This document shows, piece after piece, positions 21,566-34,341 of a stretch of 64,000 nt of DNA. Both the position numbers and the translations under genes were made by a program. Under the pieces are notes generated by a model. That model made no database searches. It was not told the origin of the DNA and was given only the letters and a program-made list of their open reading frames with translations. The stretch spans positions 2,989,552 through 3,053,551 of the forward strand of contig CM055744.1 in the NCBI GenBank assembly GCA_029465975.1, read 5' to 3'. Position 1 is the stretch's first letter. Every line of letters starts with the position of its first letter. The stretch is from Dallia pectoralis. Its lineage: Eukaryota > Chordata > Actinopteri > Esociformes > Umbridae.

Positions 21566-21724
21566 CTGTGGTGACAGCCTGCCAGCCCAGGGAGAAGGGA
21601 GTCCTGGCCTGGATGGTGTATGTGGTAATTGGACTGTGATTATCAGGTCCAGGCCTCCAGGAGAGAGAGGCCGTGGTGTCACTGATTTCTTCTACATGGA
21701 TGCTCGTGGGCGGGCCAGGGGGAC
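21566..21724 (-). CDS. Contactin (CNTN4/5/6-like), exon for the first half of FN3-1
   Basis: A 159-base exon starts with two bases completing Gly after ttcgcag and ends with one base before gtagcc. It encodes GPPGPPTSIHVEEISDTTAS then LSWRPGPDNHSPITTYTIQA and RTPFSLGWQAVTT. The GPPGPP hinge, DTTA.LSW..G.DNHSPI..Y.IQARTPFS.GWQ pattern is diagnostic of contactins 3-6, marking the Ig6 to FN3-1 boundary. Confidence 0.96.
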
Positions 21725-22440
21725 CTGCGAATACAGTGCATAGCCAGGGAGGGCGAGGGAGGGAGGGATGGAGGGAGAGAAAGCGGGGAGGCATAAGAGG
21801 GAAGGGTGTAAAAAAGGCAGAGCAGTGTGGACCTTATCGCCGCCCGCCTTCAGCAGCTGGAGCGCAGCTGGTGGAATCAGCTTTGTGTGACACCTCGGGG
21901 AGCTGTTCTGTCTAATTTCATTAGATGTCATTCTCCCATCTAAAAGCAGAGCGAGACGCGCCTTTCTATCTGACCATCTTTTCAACTGATCTCACGGAGT
22001 ACAACGCATTTGGATCTTAATTAAAGGCGTGTCCAAGGCAACGGAGAACAAACGCGCAGGCGTCCATCTTGTTTAGGCATAAGGACACAGATGAGAGCCC
22101 ATCAAATACGCCAGCGCTGACTGGAATATGTTTTGTGTTTGTCAAGGACAACTTAACCAATTAGGGGACCAAAACTATTTGGCTGACATGGTTGCTCGGC
22201 AAATTGCCTTTTACATCGCTTTGACCTTTCAAGGACGTGAGAATGACTCAGCTCTGTGGGGGGTACATTGCATGTCTGAGGGTTTCAAGAGCAACTAAAT
22301 CCTACTACTAAGAAAACCCACAGCTGTGTGACAGCATTAGCGTTCACCAATGCTTCATCAGGCTAATTATGCAAATGAGATGAATATTAAATAGCACTCA
22401 TTGGTGGGCGAAAGCTTGTGACATTCAGATGGAGAGGTAC
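21725..22440. other. Contactin intron, purine-rich stretch, no gene
   Basis: A GGGA-rich purine tract occupies about 21745-21805 just upstream (on -) of the exon at 21724, giving that acceptor an extended polypyrimidine tract on the - strand. Nothing else is recognised. Confidence 0.5.
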
Positions 22441-22561
22441 CTCGGACCACCAGGTCGGCTGCGATGGAGATGCTGTCCACTTTGGTCTGCACTGCACAGG
22501 TGTATTTCCCAGCATGCCGCAGCTGTATATTACGAATCATGATGTCCCCAGCTGAATGCTG
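22441..22561 (-). CDS. Contactin (CNTN4/5/6-like), exon for the second half of Ig6, with tandem acceptor
   Basis: A 121- or 118-base exon ends with one base before gtacct. It encodes (Q)HSAGDIMIRNIQLRHAGKY then TCAVQTKVDSISIAADLVVR G. The D.MIRNIQL.H.GKY.C.VQT.VDS.S.AADL.VRG pattern is contactin Ig6, with the Tyr-x-Cys of the F strand. The acceptor is TTAGCAG, a NAGNAG site, so use of either AG keeps the frame and adds or drops one Gln. Confidence 0.95.
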
Positions 22562-23708
22562 CTAACAAACAACACAGATACACACACAATGATTCATATG
22601 CTTAAAGAATATATGACAAATATCTAATTATAATACATGATATATGCTGAAGACACTATTATTGTAAAAAAAAAACTTATTGGTGGATTATACAGTTATT
22701 CTAGAATATTCGTAACTTTTGGAGTGATAAACGTAGGCATACCTGTATATTTGAGAAAGCCAAAGCACGTTCATTTAATCATAATTATTACACAAATGCG
22801 GTGATCCAAGTGTGCTGCTCGTCATTATATTAATGAATAAAAGCTAAAGTTCTCAAGCCCTTTTTATTCAATTTCTTACTGCGGTTTGCGCTTTCACACT
22901 ATCAATTAATCAGCCCAGCAGTGAGTAAAGCCAGAACCAGTGATAAAGAAGATCTGCTTCTGCTTCATGAAAGGGATACAAGTTTCAATGAAACAGCATA
23001 CATGTATGGAACTCCAGAGGTGGTGCCTTTTATCACAGCACAAGGAAAACTTTTTTTAAGATGAACAAAAAAAACGTGAAATAATGAAAAAACGTTATCA
23101 TAGACTGTGCAAGGCCTTAATAATCATTTGCGGAACAATGGTCTTCATCATCACTCTTCCTCAGACAGGAGAGCTGAAAAAGGGCCTTTTATAAGTTTTG
23201 GTTTTGTTATCTGAACGTGTGAGAGGACAAGGAAACCTACGTTAAAAAAGAAGCGAATGAAAAGAGATGTTATCTGAGCTTTGAGGTGGGTAGGTTTTTG
23301 GGAGGAGTGGGAAATATGTAAATGGGTTTTAAAATAAACTGCATGCAGCACATTTTCATCGCATAAATACACACGATGAAACAATCTCTGCAGGTGTGGG
23401 ACCTCGGTTGTACTAAAGGGAACCACAGTATCGATGTTCCAATGTAGCCCCCTTATGACCCCATGACCTTTCTCAATGTAATCTCCGTAGAGGTTGGAAA
23501 AAAATCAATGTCTCCTTAATGACATAGTTTCACGAGAGAGCAACGGCATGAATATAATATAAGCAATCTCTGGCCGAGTGTAGTAAAGGTGTGTGTGGTT
23601 TATTATGCATCGCAGGGCTTTTGACGAGCGCGATATCACGCCACCGTATCCTCGGCACGACACTCTGATGCTAAACAGAGGGATCGACGTCTCCGCTTAT
23701 GCACTTAC
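22562..23708. other. Contactin intron, nothing else recognised
   Basis: AT-rich intron with short homopolymers and no supported repeat family or coding signal. Confidence 0.5.
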
Positions 23709-23884
23709 GCTGCCCACTTTCTCGAAGTATCCGCCGTGGTTGCCAAAGTGGATCAGCTGCTCGTTGAAAAACCAAGTGAACTTGAGCTCCAGCGACGGGT
23801 CGTGGTTCACCTGGCACGGCAGCACGATGCTCTCTCCCACAGTCACGTCTGAGGTGGACGGCGGCGTGGTTATAACGGTGGGCT
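23709..23884 (-). CDS. Contactin (CNTN4/5/6-like), exon for the first half of Ig6
   Basis: A 176-base exon starts with two bases completing Glu after ttccag and ends at phase 0 before gtaagt. It encodes EPTVITTPPSTSDVTVGESI then VLPCQVNHDPSLELKFTWFF and NEQLIHFGNHGGYFEKVGS. The VGESIVLPCQV.HDP.L...FTW.FN motif is typical of CNTN4/5 Ig6, with the B-strand Cys and C-strand Trp. Confidence 0.96.
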
Positions 23885-24776
23885 CTGGAAAACGCCATAC
23901 GTTCACCGTCGTTAGTGAGAGCCAAACAAACATGCGACAAACAACTGGAAAGTTCTGCATTGTGATGAGAAATTCCCAAGCTAAATGCACTGTAAAAGAT
24001 TAGTTAAATTGTTCTGCGACCGGAAATGTTCTAGTACCTTTCACGCTTTTTGATGGACTCATTTGGCACACACACGCAAAGCCTGGACAAACAGCAGGCG
24101 TTATTATGAGAATTAAGCAGATTAATTTATCCAAAAAGGAAAACACTGTCAAAAAACCTGTTAGCAGCTAACTATTTTCTGTGCTACTGTGAGATTAGCC
24201 TTCATACACAAGGTACAGTAAGTCCCCCATGGGCAGTCTGGAGAACTCTGAATGCTGCAGCCAAGAACAATGTACACGAGTGGGGCTCCTTCACAAAACA
24301 TGTCTAACAGAGTCTCTGCATGCATGTGTTGTGTTGGGAATGAGACAGACAGCGTTCTTCCCTTCTAGCACAATGCGAGCTGAGACCAGGAGGAGAGCTA
24401 CAGGAGCTCATACAAGCGGAATAATGAAGAGGAATAGAAACCCTGTTTGTTCTAAGGCTGTACGGTACTCGTCTTCCTCTTGGGGGTGCTGTGAGTACTC
24501 GGTTGAAATATCTACTGTGAGCTTCAACTAAATTAACCATGGCAAATTATCTCTGGACGTGCAGCCATAGATATCTGCAGAAAGTGCCGTCAGTGCAGTC
24601 TTCAGCCTGTATGAATTTGATACCTGCATTGCAGTTGGGATCAAATCTAAATTGAAATAAAAGCCTTTTTATTTCACAGGAAGCACATTTCAGTAGAATT
24701 TGAACAATAGGAAGCCAAAAGTCACACCAAACAGGAGCTGATCGTGGAGGAAGAAGAGGGGACACATTATCTAGAA

Positions 24777-24882
24777 CATTGGTTCCCAACCAGGGGTAGG
24801 GGGCCCCGTGGGGGTACTTCAGGGGTGCTCAGAGCAGAACTATGTTGGTGCTACAGTAAATAAAAAAGGTTGGAAACCACTG
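24777..24882. mobile_element. hAT-type MITE
   Basis: A 106-bp element has imperfect inverted ends: CATTGGTTCCCAACC at the left and GGTTGGAAACCACTG at the right. The 8 bases before it (atctagaa) and after it (atcaagaa) match at 7 of 8 positions, as for a hAT target duplication. It carries no coding capacity. It lies in the 12.4-kb contactin intron. Confidence 0.7.
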
Positions 24883-25304
24883 ATCAAGAAAGAAAGAAAG
24901 AAAGAACTGTAAATGTGTAAATGTGAACATGAACTATAAATGATTGTATTATAGTATGCAGTCTTATGCCTACCTCCCATATCCACTCATCCAAATGCTC
25001 AGAACTTATTTGTTTATAAATGTTTGTGGAAGTTGATTGTATGTAGTCTGTCCCTATTGTGCTTTCTGCACTGATGCTGATTACAACTTGCAGCAACTTG
25101 CAATATGTTAAATGTATTTAGTGGTGATAGTTTACAGTGATGAGGATAGAGCCTGACATTCATCTGCTTTCCAACCACTAATGAATTACTAATGTTCTCA
25201 CACACCCTGAGAGATGGGGAGTAAAGGATGGTCATAAACATATCCAAGCCATAGATAGTTTTCTGTAGTGTTGCATAATAGGCATCTCTAGAACTTATGA
25301 GACC
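24883..25304. other. Contactin intron, simple repeat then unique sequence
   Basis: A short GAAA microsatellite at 24887-24905 is followed by unique-looking DNA up to the AT-rich array. Confidence 0.5.
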
Positions 25305-25935
25305 CTATATATATAGGGTAATATATATAATATATAATATCACCTATATAATATAGGGTAATATATATAATATATAATATCACCTATATAATATAGGGTA
25401 ATATATATAATATATAATATATAATATCACCTATATAATATAGGGTAATATATATAATATATAATATCACCTATATAATATAGGGTAATATATATAATAT
25501 ATAATTTCACCTATATAATGTAGGGTAATATATATAATATATAATATATAATATCACCTATATAATATAGGGTAATATATATAATATATAATATCACCTA
25601 TATAATATAGGGTAATATATATAATATATAATATCACCTATATAATAGAGGGTAATATATATAATATATAATATATAATATCACCTATATAATGTAGGGT
25701 AATATATATAATATATAATATATAATATCACCTATATAATATAGGGTAATATATATAATATATAATATATAATATCACCTATATAATATAGGGTAATATA
25801 CATAATATATAATATCACCTATATAATATAGGGTAATATATATAATATATAATATCACCTATATAATATAGGGTAATATACATAATATATAATATCACCT
25901 ATATAATATAGGCTAATATATATAATATATAATAT
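25305..25935. repeat. AT-rich minisatellite, 40-bp unit with longer variants
   Basis: The motif CACCTATATAATATAGGGTA followed by ATATATAATATATAATAT recurs with 40-bp spacing (25341, 25381), with some units lengthened by an additional ATATAAT block. The array is almost directly followed by the 15-bp array at 25985. Confidence 0.95.
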
Positions 25936-25984
25936 CACGAAAATAACATCAACGCAAAATCCCTAATTCCCCAAATTCCCTCAC

Positions 25985-26835
25985 ACACATAACATGTCCA
26001 CACATAACATGTCCACACATAACATGTCCACAGATAACACGTCCACACATAACATGTCCACATATAACATGTCCACATATAACACGTCCACACATAACAT
26101 GTCCACACATAACATGTCCACAGATAACATGTCCACACATAACATGTCCACACATAACATGTCCACAGATAACATGTCCACACATAACATGTCCACAGAT
26201 AACATGTCCACAGATAACACGTCCACACATAACATCTCCACACATAACACGTCCACAGATAACATGTCCACACATAACATGTCCACACATAACACGTCCA
26301 CACATAACACGTCCACACATAACACGTCCACACATAACATGTCCACACATAACACGTCCACACATAACATGTCCACACATAACATGTCCACACATAACAT
26401 GTCCACACATAACATGTCCACACATAACATGTCCACACATAACATGTCCACATATAACATGTCCACATATAACACGTCCACACATAACACGTCCACACAT
26501 AACACGTCCACACATAACATGTCCACACATAACATGTCCACATATAACACGTCCACACATAACACACATAACATGTCCACACATAACATGTCCACACATA
26601 ACATGTCCAGATAACATGTCCACAGATAACATGTAACATCTCCACACATAACATGTCCACACATAACATGTCCACACATAACATGTCCACACATAACATG
26701 TCCACAGATAACATGTCCACAGATAACACGTCCACACATAACATCTCCACACATAACACGTCCACAGATAACATGTCCACACATAACATGTCCACACATA
26801 ACATGTCCACACATAACATGTCCACACATAACATT
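25985..26835. repeat. 15-bp minisatellite, about 57 copies
   Basis: The unit ACATAACATGTCCAC repeats with a 15-bp period and C/T, A/T and A/G variants. One interruption at about 26605-26640 splits it. As 15 is divisible by three, three frames remain open on each strand (for example Met-Ser-Thr-His-Asn repeats on +). These have no flanking coding context and are not considered genes. Confidence 0.97.
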
Positions 26836-29800
26836 AACACTCAACAAATACTACTGTTTATAATCTGCCCTCTGTTCTATTCATACCCCCAACCTAGATA
26901 AACTAGTATTACTTTGTATTGCTTTATATAGACTTGGTACTGGTACTACCTGCATATAACCAAGTCTTTATTTAAAGTTGTCTCTAGTTAACTGTACACA
27001 TTGTTCATTGCCTACTTGTCTTCTTTAAAACTCTTCATTGTTAAAAAAGGAGAAACATAATATGCGTGAAATGTGCAATTTGTTTATTCAGATTGCTAAT
27101 TTGCAGTACATGCATGGTTAGAAATACTATGTTTCATTTTCTTGAAATTACAATAATTAAAATCAACACCAAAGAATGCGTTAGACCAGATCCCCGACAA
27201 GGGAAGGATGAGACAAAATAGTAAATATTGCTTGACGGCTTATGATAAAACTTATGATAAAACTTGCATCTGAATACTTCAGTAAGAGGTGACAGGTTAT
27301 TTTGGCTTTGGCATAGTGTATGTTTCAATTCCCAGTTGAATTCATTTTAATTGGTTTGAATTAAATTCTCCTTCCCTTAATGTAAATTCAATACAAACTC
27401 TGCTCCTGTTGGGTGTTGCTAATTCAAATCTCAATTTAATTTCATTATTTGAATTTAATACGATTCAAAAATTCCCAATTGACCCCAACTCTGCTGCACT
27501 CAGAATGTGATTCATGTAGTCTCCTCGTGATATCAGAGCGGAGTCCTGTCAGCTGCTGGGTTTTGGTATTCCTACAATGACACTGTGTCTTAAAGTCTCA
27601 GGAAAGATGAAATGGAGAGCTATGTAGTGATATAGCCAGACCATGACAAAAGAACATAAGGCATTACAACTATTCCGCACCCATGGGTCTGGATTTAAAT
27701 TTGCACGTTTATTAAATGTCTATCAATGCCAAACGAGTTGAGAGGGAGAGAAAGCTATTTTCCAAGACAAATTGCTTCATTGTGACACCATGGTGGAGGG
27801 TTGATGTGTTTGGGTGTGAATGTGTAATTCCTGACAAAAATGCAAACGGGCGTTAAATGATTTGCCAGTGGAAAGTTGCAGAACTCCACTCAGTAAAACA
27901 TGCTTGTATGATTTTCACACATTCACACCCTAAGTATGAATACAGGTGAATAATCCATGTCAAATGACACATTAACCAGCGCTCTGACATACGTTTGTCA
28001 TTTCACAAATGACCAAGGCCAGATAAATGGCCATCAATAGCCAGCTGACCAGAGGCATTCTCCCACTGACTACATAGTTTTTTATGACAAACTGTATGGA
28101 TAACCCTGGTTGGTTACACGACCTCAGCAGAGCGTAAATTCGATTGATATCTATCTTGTATAATGCCTTGTTTCCTACTGGGGTTATAAGAGTGATGAGA
28201 ACAGCCGGCTCGCTAAGCAGAGTTACGCGGTGACAAGACGGAGAGCATGTAGCCACCTCGACAGTGGATCCCTAAACACAACGAACAGGAGACACTTGGA
28301 ATGAGGTTATGTAAAAGCACAAGTCAAATATAACACAGAGAGAACACGAAAAGAGAAAGTGGAAGAGAGAGAATCGAACATAACAGAATAAGAGATATAA
28401 TAAGATATTAGAAGAGATTGACGCAGAAAGACAGTGGAGTCAGGGGCTGTGCTGACTCGTCACGGTGTGGAGGCATGTCGACTCTTCATGTCTCCCGTAT
28501 CTGTGCGCTCCGACACACCTCACTCAGCCATTACTCACCCCGCCAACAGACAACCATACATAGATAACGCCATCCCAGGCCGGTGTTGCTGCTGAAGCAG
28601 AGATGCCCCATCGCCCCCCCGCCGTGACTCCCTCCCCCCAAGCTTAATGGCCTAAGGTGGGGTGTGCAAACGTGTACTCCTCTCTGGTGTACATATTACT
28701 AAGGCTCTCCGCTCAAGAGTGGCTATGTGCGACTGAATTATGCATAAGGATTCTCTGAGTCACGTGGTGGAGGGGTTTCTACAAGAGACACCAGGCGGAG
28801 CAGGGTGAGAACTTCCAGGCTCGGATTCACATGGCTGAATCTCGGTGCAAAGGTTCCAAGGAAACACAAACAACCGGCGTGAGGAGTGTTCACTCGGTGG
28901 TCACAGGAAAACCAACTTGTTTCATGGAACAAAACAGACGCCCTGTTTATAACTGGTCTTAATGCATGTCCTTCGTCCTGTTCTTGTCCTTTTTAAACAT
29001 CTGATCAAACAACATCTCCAACTGTCTCAATAGCTGAGCATAATCCCAATCTGGACCACATCTGGACAAAGACACAGCAGAAATGTTTGTCATGACAGCA
29101 GAAAGCTGACGACCGAAAGAAGGACGTTGGATCCAGTCTCTTATTCTGAAATAGACCTAGCACATCCAAAACAGGGGCTGGTTCTAGAGCATATGTGACA
29201 TAAGCGGTCGCCTAGGGCCCCCGACCACTAAAAGGCTATCAACCGCTAGTGAGCCAATGGCTGCTAGGGGAGACAGGGCCCCAAATCAAATTTTGCTTAG
29301 GGCCCCCAGAAGGCTACAGCCGGCACTGCGGGCACATTTGCGGGGTTTGTTGTGTTGTCGTGTACAAGACTACCGCTCTTACAACCTGGGATTTTGTGTT
29401 TGTCAGCAACTTCTTAAAATCTATATGCGATTTTAGCTCACGTTTCATACTCTTCAATTTATTATGACTCCATCACAAGAGACTACAGCTCCCAGACCAT
29501 AGTATTGAACTCTTAAGTGGGATAACATACTGTTGTCAAGTGGTATTCAAACTGCTGTTTGCAGAGTTTGTAATAAACTTTAGTTTTGCGACACTGACTG
29601 AAATGAGTCTATACTACAGATTGACTATTAGGACAAGTGCAATTTAAAGTACAGCAACATTATTAGGTAGGGAACATCGTTGGCGTCAATTGCTCTCACG
29701 TTCCTGTGCTGTCCAGAACAATCAAACACAGATAGATGTTTTATAGATATTTTGCATTACACCTAGATTAAACCTGGATGACGAGGCTGACCCCAGTTAG

Positions 29801-30259
29801 TTGACCAACAGCCTACAGACAAATCTAATTGAGCTAGATTAGTCTCGTTATGGGGAACGGGAGTTATTTCTATGTGAGCGCATTCACTGGATTGTACCAA
29901 CCTACCAATTCCATAATGTTTTCAATGTAGAATTAAAACGTGCCTTGATAATCCAGATGAAAAAATACTGTATCTTACTTCAAGGTTTTCTGCAGAGTGA
30001 TCAAACAATCTTAATTTCCCCAGACTTCCAGATAATAAGCCCTATATAAGTAATGAACCGAGTTAGCTCGTTTTAAGCAACTCAACATGAATACCTCACA
30101 TTCTCCTACACAAACAAAAGACTGTCGGAAAAACAAACTTCAATGGTTGGTTGGATGGTTGGTTGGTGAGCAAACGTTGTGCAGATAAAGAGACAAGTTC
30201 TGCTCTTAATACTTAACTAATATCGTCTATAATAGTACACTTTCCTTTGCAAATTTGCA
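26836..30259. other. Contactin intron, mostly unique sequence with one repeat fragment
   Basis: No gene or array is supported. A segment at about 29170-29330 (GGTCGCCTAGGGCCCC and GCTTAGGGCCCCCAGAAGGC) resembles a dispersed fish repeat that I recognise only generically. The purine-rich tract at 28355-28440 is low complexity. Confidence 0.4.
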
Positions 30260-30625
30260 AATTTTGTCTCGAATGCGGTGAGTTGTGTTCCACACGAGGA
30301 ACCGCACTTCTTGTGTTCTGGTGATTGTTTTGAGTTGAGCACAGCTGTTTCTGACTAGCTTATCACTGGTGCACAGTTAGCAATTAGCAGAGGGATATTT
30401 AAGTCACTGGCAAATGTCGCTAGTTGTTGGATTGTTTCAAGTCATGGTTAGGATAGGTGAGTGTTATATAATCCCAGAGATCACTGTTAAATGTAGTAGT
30501 CGCTTCTTGTTAGCACACTTCATTTTCCTAGTCAGTGTTCCTGTTTTGTTCTGTTCGTTGTTTCATATTTGTTTTACTTCTAATAAATACCACAATTGGT
30601 CCCACAAGCTCTGAGTCACGTTTTG
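30260..30625 (+). mobile_element. Probable old solo LTR, related to the other LTRs in the window
   Basis: In order it has GGTGAG near the start, GAGCACAGCTGTTTCTGA, a TATTTAAGTCAC TATA-like box at about 30395, GGTGAGTG at 30455, a TTCTGTTCGTTGTTTCATAT segment and AATAAA at 30582. The same order of motifs occurs in the LTRs at 51294/53950 (reversed) and 32495. Ends are too diverged to fix, and no target duplication was identified. Confidence 0.5.
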
Positions 30626-31587
30626 GCACGGCAGGGTGGGCGTGCCTGTGAAATCCACTTCCTCGTTTGGCGCACGGACACTTGTTTCAATGTTTCCTTG
30701 CCCTCACCTGTCTGTCTTCCTAATCACATCCTATTTGGGTTCCTCCTTTCCCAGTGTGTGTTGTCGGCAACATTGCAACACTAGATTTGCAGGTTCTTCA
30801 TTCCCAGGACCCTATGGTGACACTACTATCTAAACCGTTTATAAATATATAACCATTTGTCTAATTGATTGAATAATCTGATTTCACATGTAAAGATAGA
30901 CACTATATACCTCCAAAACCCCAATCGGAGAGATAATTATTTACTTTGTATTTTGTTTCCCTTTTTTAATATGCAAATAAATACCTACAATAACTGAAAT
31001 CATCAGCATCAATAATCACCATCTGAATCTTGTTTATTTCAAATGCATTAGTTCTGCAGTAGAAACAACTCACAGAAGTCAGTCTGAAATGGTTCGTGCT
31101 TTTTGGTCTGTTTCTTAAGTCCACAACCGCTGAAAGACCACATAAATCGTTGGGAAAATGTATCTTCTGTCTGGCACTGGAAGAGAAGAAAGCAACGACC
31201 ACTGCCAACTCTCTGAATTGAGTTTTAGACTTCTGTGATAACCTGAGGATCCAAGCAATCTTTTAGAAAGCATATTTCGTAACAACAAAGGACAGAACAA
31301 CACCCTAAATGTCATGGGAAAGGCAACACAATAAATCGCAACAGAAAATAACAATGTCGAAGGAACAATGTAAAAGCCATGTAAGACGAACAGCCATTTT
31401 AGAAATCCACAAGTTTATGTAAACGTATCATTGTGTCGGGAGTTTGTGGCCGTTGACCGGCGGTAATGTTACTAATTGCAATATTTAATCTTAACTGTAA
31501 TGCACGTCTGAGAGTCGATTCTGAAATAAAGATTGATTCAACTGATTAATATCCTTCAGTGTGTGCTAATGGTTAGATTACAATGTT
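30626..31587. other. Contactin intron, nothing else recognised
   Basis: Unique-looking DNA between the LTR relic and the 16-bp array. Small frames have no domain features. Confidence 0.45.
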
Positions 31588-32429
31588 CACCTGTAACAGG
31601 GTTAATCTGTAACAGGGTTCATCTGTAACAGGGTTCATCTGTAACAGGGTTCATCTATAACAGGGTTCATCTGTAACAGGGTTCATCTGTAACAGGGTTC
31701 ATCTGTAACAGGGTTAATCTATAACAGGGTTCATCTATAACAGGGTTCATCTGTAACAGTGAGGCTTCATCTGTAACAGGGTTCATCTGCAACAGGGTTC
31801 ATCTGCAACAGGGTTCATCTGTAACAGGGTTCATCTGTAACAGGGTTCATCTGTAACAGGGTTCATCTGTAACAGGGTTCATCTATAACAGGGTTCATCT
31901 GTAACAGGGTTCATCTGCAACAGGGTTCATATATAACAGGGTTCATCTGTAACAGGGTTCATCTGCAACAGGGTTCATATATAACAGGGTTCATCTGCAC
32001 AGGGTTCATATATAACAGGGTTCATCTGCAACAGGGTTCATATATAACAGGGTTCATCTGTAACAGGGTTCATCTGTAACAGGGTTCATCTGCAACAGGG
32101 TTCATATATAACAGGGTTAATCTGTAACAGGGTTCATATATAACAGGGTTCATATATAACAGGGTTCATCTGTAACAGGGTTCATCTGTAACAGGGTTTA
32201 TCTGTAACAGGGTTAATCTGTAACATGGTTCATCTGTAACAGGGATCATCTGTAACAGGGTTCATCTGTAACAGGGTTCATATATAACAGGGTTCATATA
32301 TAACAGGGTTCATCTGTAACAGGGTTCATCTGTAACAGGGTTCATATATAACAGGGTTAATCTGTAACAGGGTTCATCTGTAACAGGGTTCATATATAAC
32401 AGGGTTCACCTGTAACAGGGTTCATCTGT
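31588..32429. repeat. 16-bp minisatellite, about 52 copies
   Basis: The unit GGGTTCATCTGTAACA repeats with a 16-bp period. The variants ATATATAACA and CTGCAACA fall in alternating runs around 31910-32140, suggesting a higher-order unit of 32-48 bp in part of the array. Confidence 0.96.
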
Positions 32430-32494
32430 ATAGACTGCTCCAAGGTCTATGATTGCTTGGTGACAGGTATTTTTCAGTATGCATATAGCCACAG

Positions 32495-32872
32495 TGTCAC
32501 GAGTGGTGAGTTAGGGTACTGCACTGTCTGGTTTCGGGTGCCCACTTCCTGGTTTATGTTGGTTACAGCTGTTGGGGTTTTGCAATCACTGGGCTATAAA
32601 GGGGATTGCTAGATGTCACTCTTTGCTCTTCATTGTTACATGTCACAGTATGATAGAGGTGAGTGTTTGTTTGTAAATAGGTTGTATTGGTTTTGGGAAC
32701 TGTATATTTATAAGACGCTACATATGCGCACTTTCATTTCAGTTTAGCCATTTAGCCTTTTGTCGCCGTTTTCGGTTTGTTTTATGTTTGAAGAAATAAA
32801 CCTTGTCTTTAAACGGATCATCTACGACTCTGCACATGGCTTCCTACACTACACCTTACAGCGGTCGTGACA
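32495..32872 (+). mobile_element. Solo LTR with 5-bp target duplication
   Basis: This 378-bp sequence starts TGTCACGAGTGG and ends GGTCGTGACA (TG...CA). It is flanked by a perfect CACAG duplication at 32490-32494 and 32873-32877. A TATA box (CTATAAAGG, 32594) and AATAAA (32795-32800) give the + orientation. No internal region is present, so it is a recombined solo LTR. Its outer ends TGTCACG/CGTGACA echo the young element at 51294. Confidence 0.85.
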
Positions 32873-34149
32873 CACAGTCAATTTGAATGAACTACTGTCA
32901 TGACTTATCCCACATAAGGAATGCTCGTGCTGCAAGAAATTCTCTCAACGAAACAGGTCTCCAATCCTAAATGAAATAGTGCATGGAAATTAACTTGTCC
33001 TTTCTTCCTTACAGCATCGATTGTGACAGAAAGGTACAAGAACTTATATGAGAAAAAAAATCCGCCAGCCTAGGAATGCAGCAATCAGATGGTGAACCAT
33101 TAAAGGGAAAATGTCAAACAAAGCTCATTATATTGCGCTTCACAAAGACAACAACACAGTAGCGTATTTCTTTAGAGCCAGATTGGAAAATCATTGACAG
33201 GCCATCAACCTGAACCAAGAGTGACAGATTGAGGATTTCAGGGCCTACCCCCCTCTACAGATAGACAGTGGGGGGGGTCTGGACAGAATGTTTATTCACA
33301 GTGTGTGATAAACGCATCTGCCGAGTCAAAGAAATAACATTTAACTCTCTATGTCAAGCAGTGTCATTGTACGAAATTAAAAGCAATTAACTGTACATGG
33401 GCGTTTATCTAGGTGATTTATTTCTGCATTTTTTCCCGTTTCATTTAATGCGGTCATTGTAGTTCTCAGTGGTTGCAGGTGATCCTGTAGATGGAATAAG
33501 CGAGGCATGCAGAGAATGAACATTTGGTGTGAGACATCAGCAGAAAGATGTCTGTGGCACGGTGCACTCTAAGCTCTCTAACTACTGTACATCCTTAGCT
33601 GCTCACTTTCTGCCATTTATAATATATGAAATAAGTGTTTCATTATTAAACGGGACGGGGAAACATGGCCTGACAGTGATTTACAGAACACACAGCCAGT
33701 GTTAAAGAAATGACGTTACGCCAGTTCAGAGCACTCCTTCCCTGTGTACTGCAATGATAGGGAAGAAGCCAAGCTGTGACGTGCCTGATGTAAAGGTGCC
33801 ATAAACAAACATCACGCAGCTACAATCAATCTATGAATAACTGCAAATCAGAGATTTTCTAGAGGCCATTAAAGGCAACCGACCTGTGTTTCTATGGCAA
33901 CTAATTTGCAATGCTAAAACGCAAGAGAATTCCCCCAAAAAATATTCAAACGAAGCACCTTACTGTTGACTTTGCATTTCAAAAGGCTTTGGCGATCATT
34001 AAACTGTGGACGGAAGGAAATTAAATGGTTTGAACAATTGAACAAACACGACAGTAGCAGCTTGGTCGGCGATTCTCTGTAAAACCTTGACTATAAAACA
34101 TAGCATTTTTCATTGTACTGTCGCGTGCGTTGAAAGCTTCTCTGTATCG
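32873..34149. other. Contactin intron, nothing else recognised
   Basis: No supported gene, array or transposon end in this interval. Confidence 0.45.
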
Positions 34150-34262
34150 CATTTGCATTTTGGTAATTGAACAGATGCCCTTATCTAGAGTGAGTTTCTC
34201 TATTGGCGTCCCAAGGGAACTGAACCCCACAACCCCGCCGTTCCAAGGGACATAGTTTACCA
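34150..34262 (-). repeat. SINE-tail-like fragment
   Basis: Read on -, it runs from CTATGTCCCTTGGAACGGC to TCTAGATAAGGGCATCTGTT, ending ACCAAAATGCAAATG. This resembles the common fish SINE/LINE 3' tail (CTGGATAAGAGCGTCTGCTAAATG type). It is diverged and lacks a recognisable tRNA head. Confidence 0.5.
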
Positions 34263-34341
34263 AGTGAGTCGCTCAGGATCACAGAGGTTGATTGCTTAAT
34301 CAAGGGAGACATGATAGAGCCTCATCGGGTACCCTAGCGCA

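Noticed and set aside
25935..26901. Long frames of about 200-300 codons on both strands (Met-Ser-Thr-His-Asn and Cys-Val-Asp-Met repeats)
   Set aside because: They are produced by the 15-bp array, whose unit is divisible by three; three frames are open on the - strand and there is no promoter, splice or domain context.
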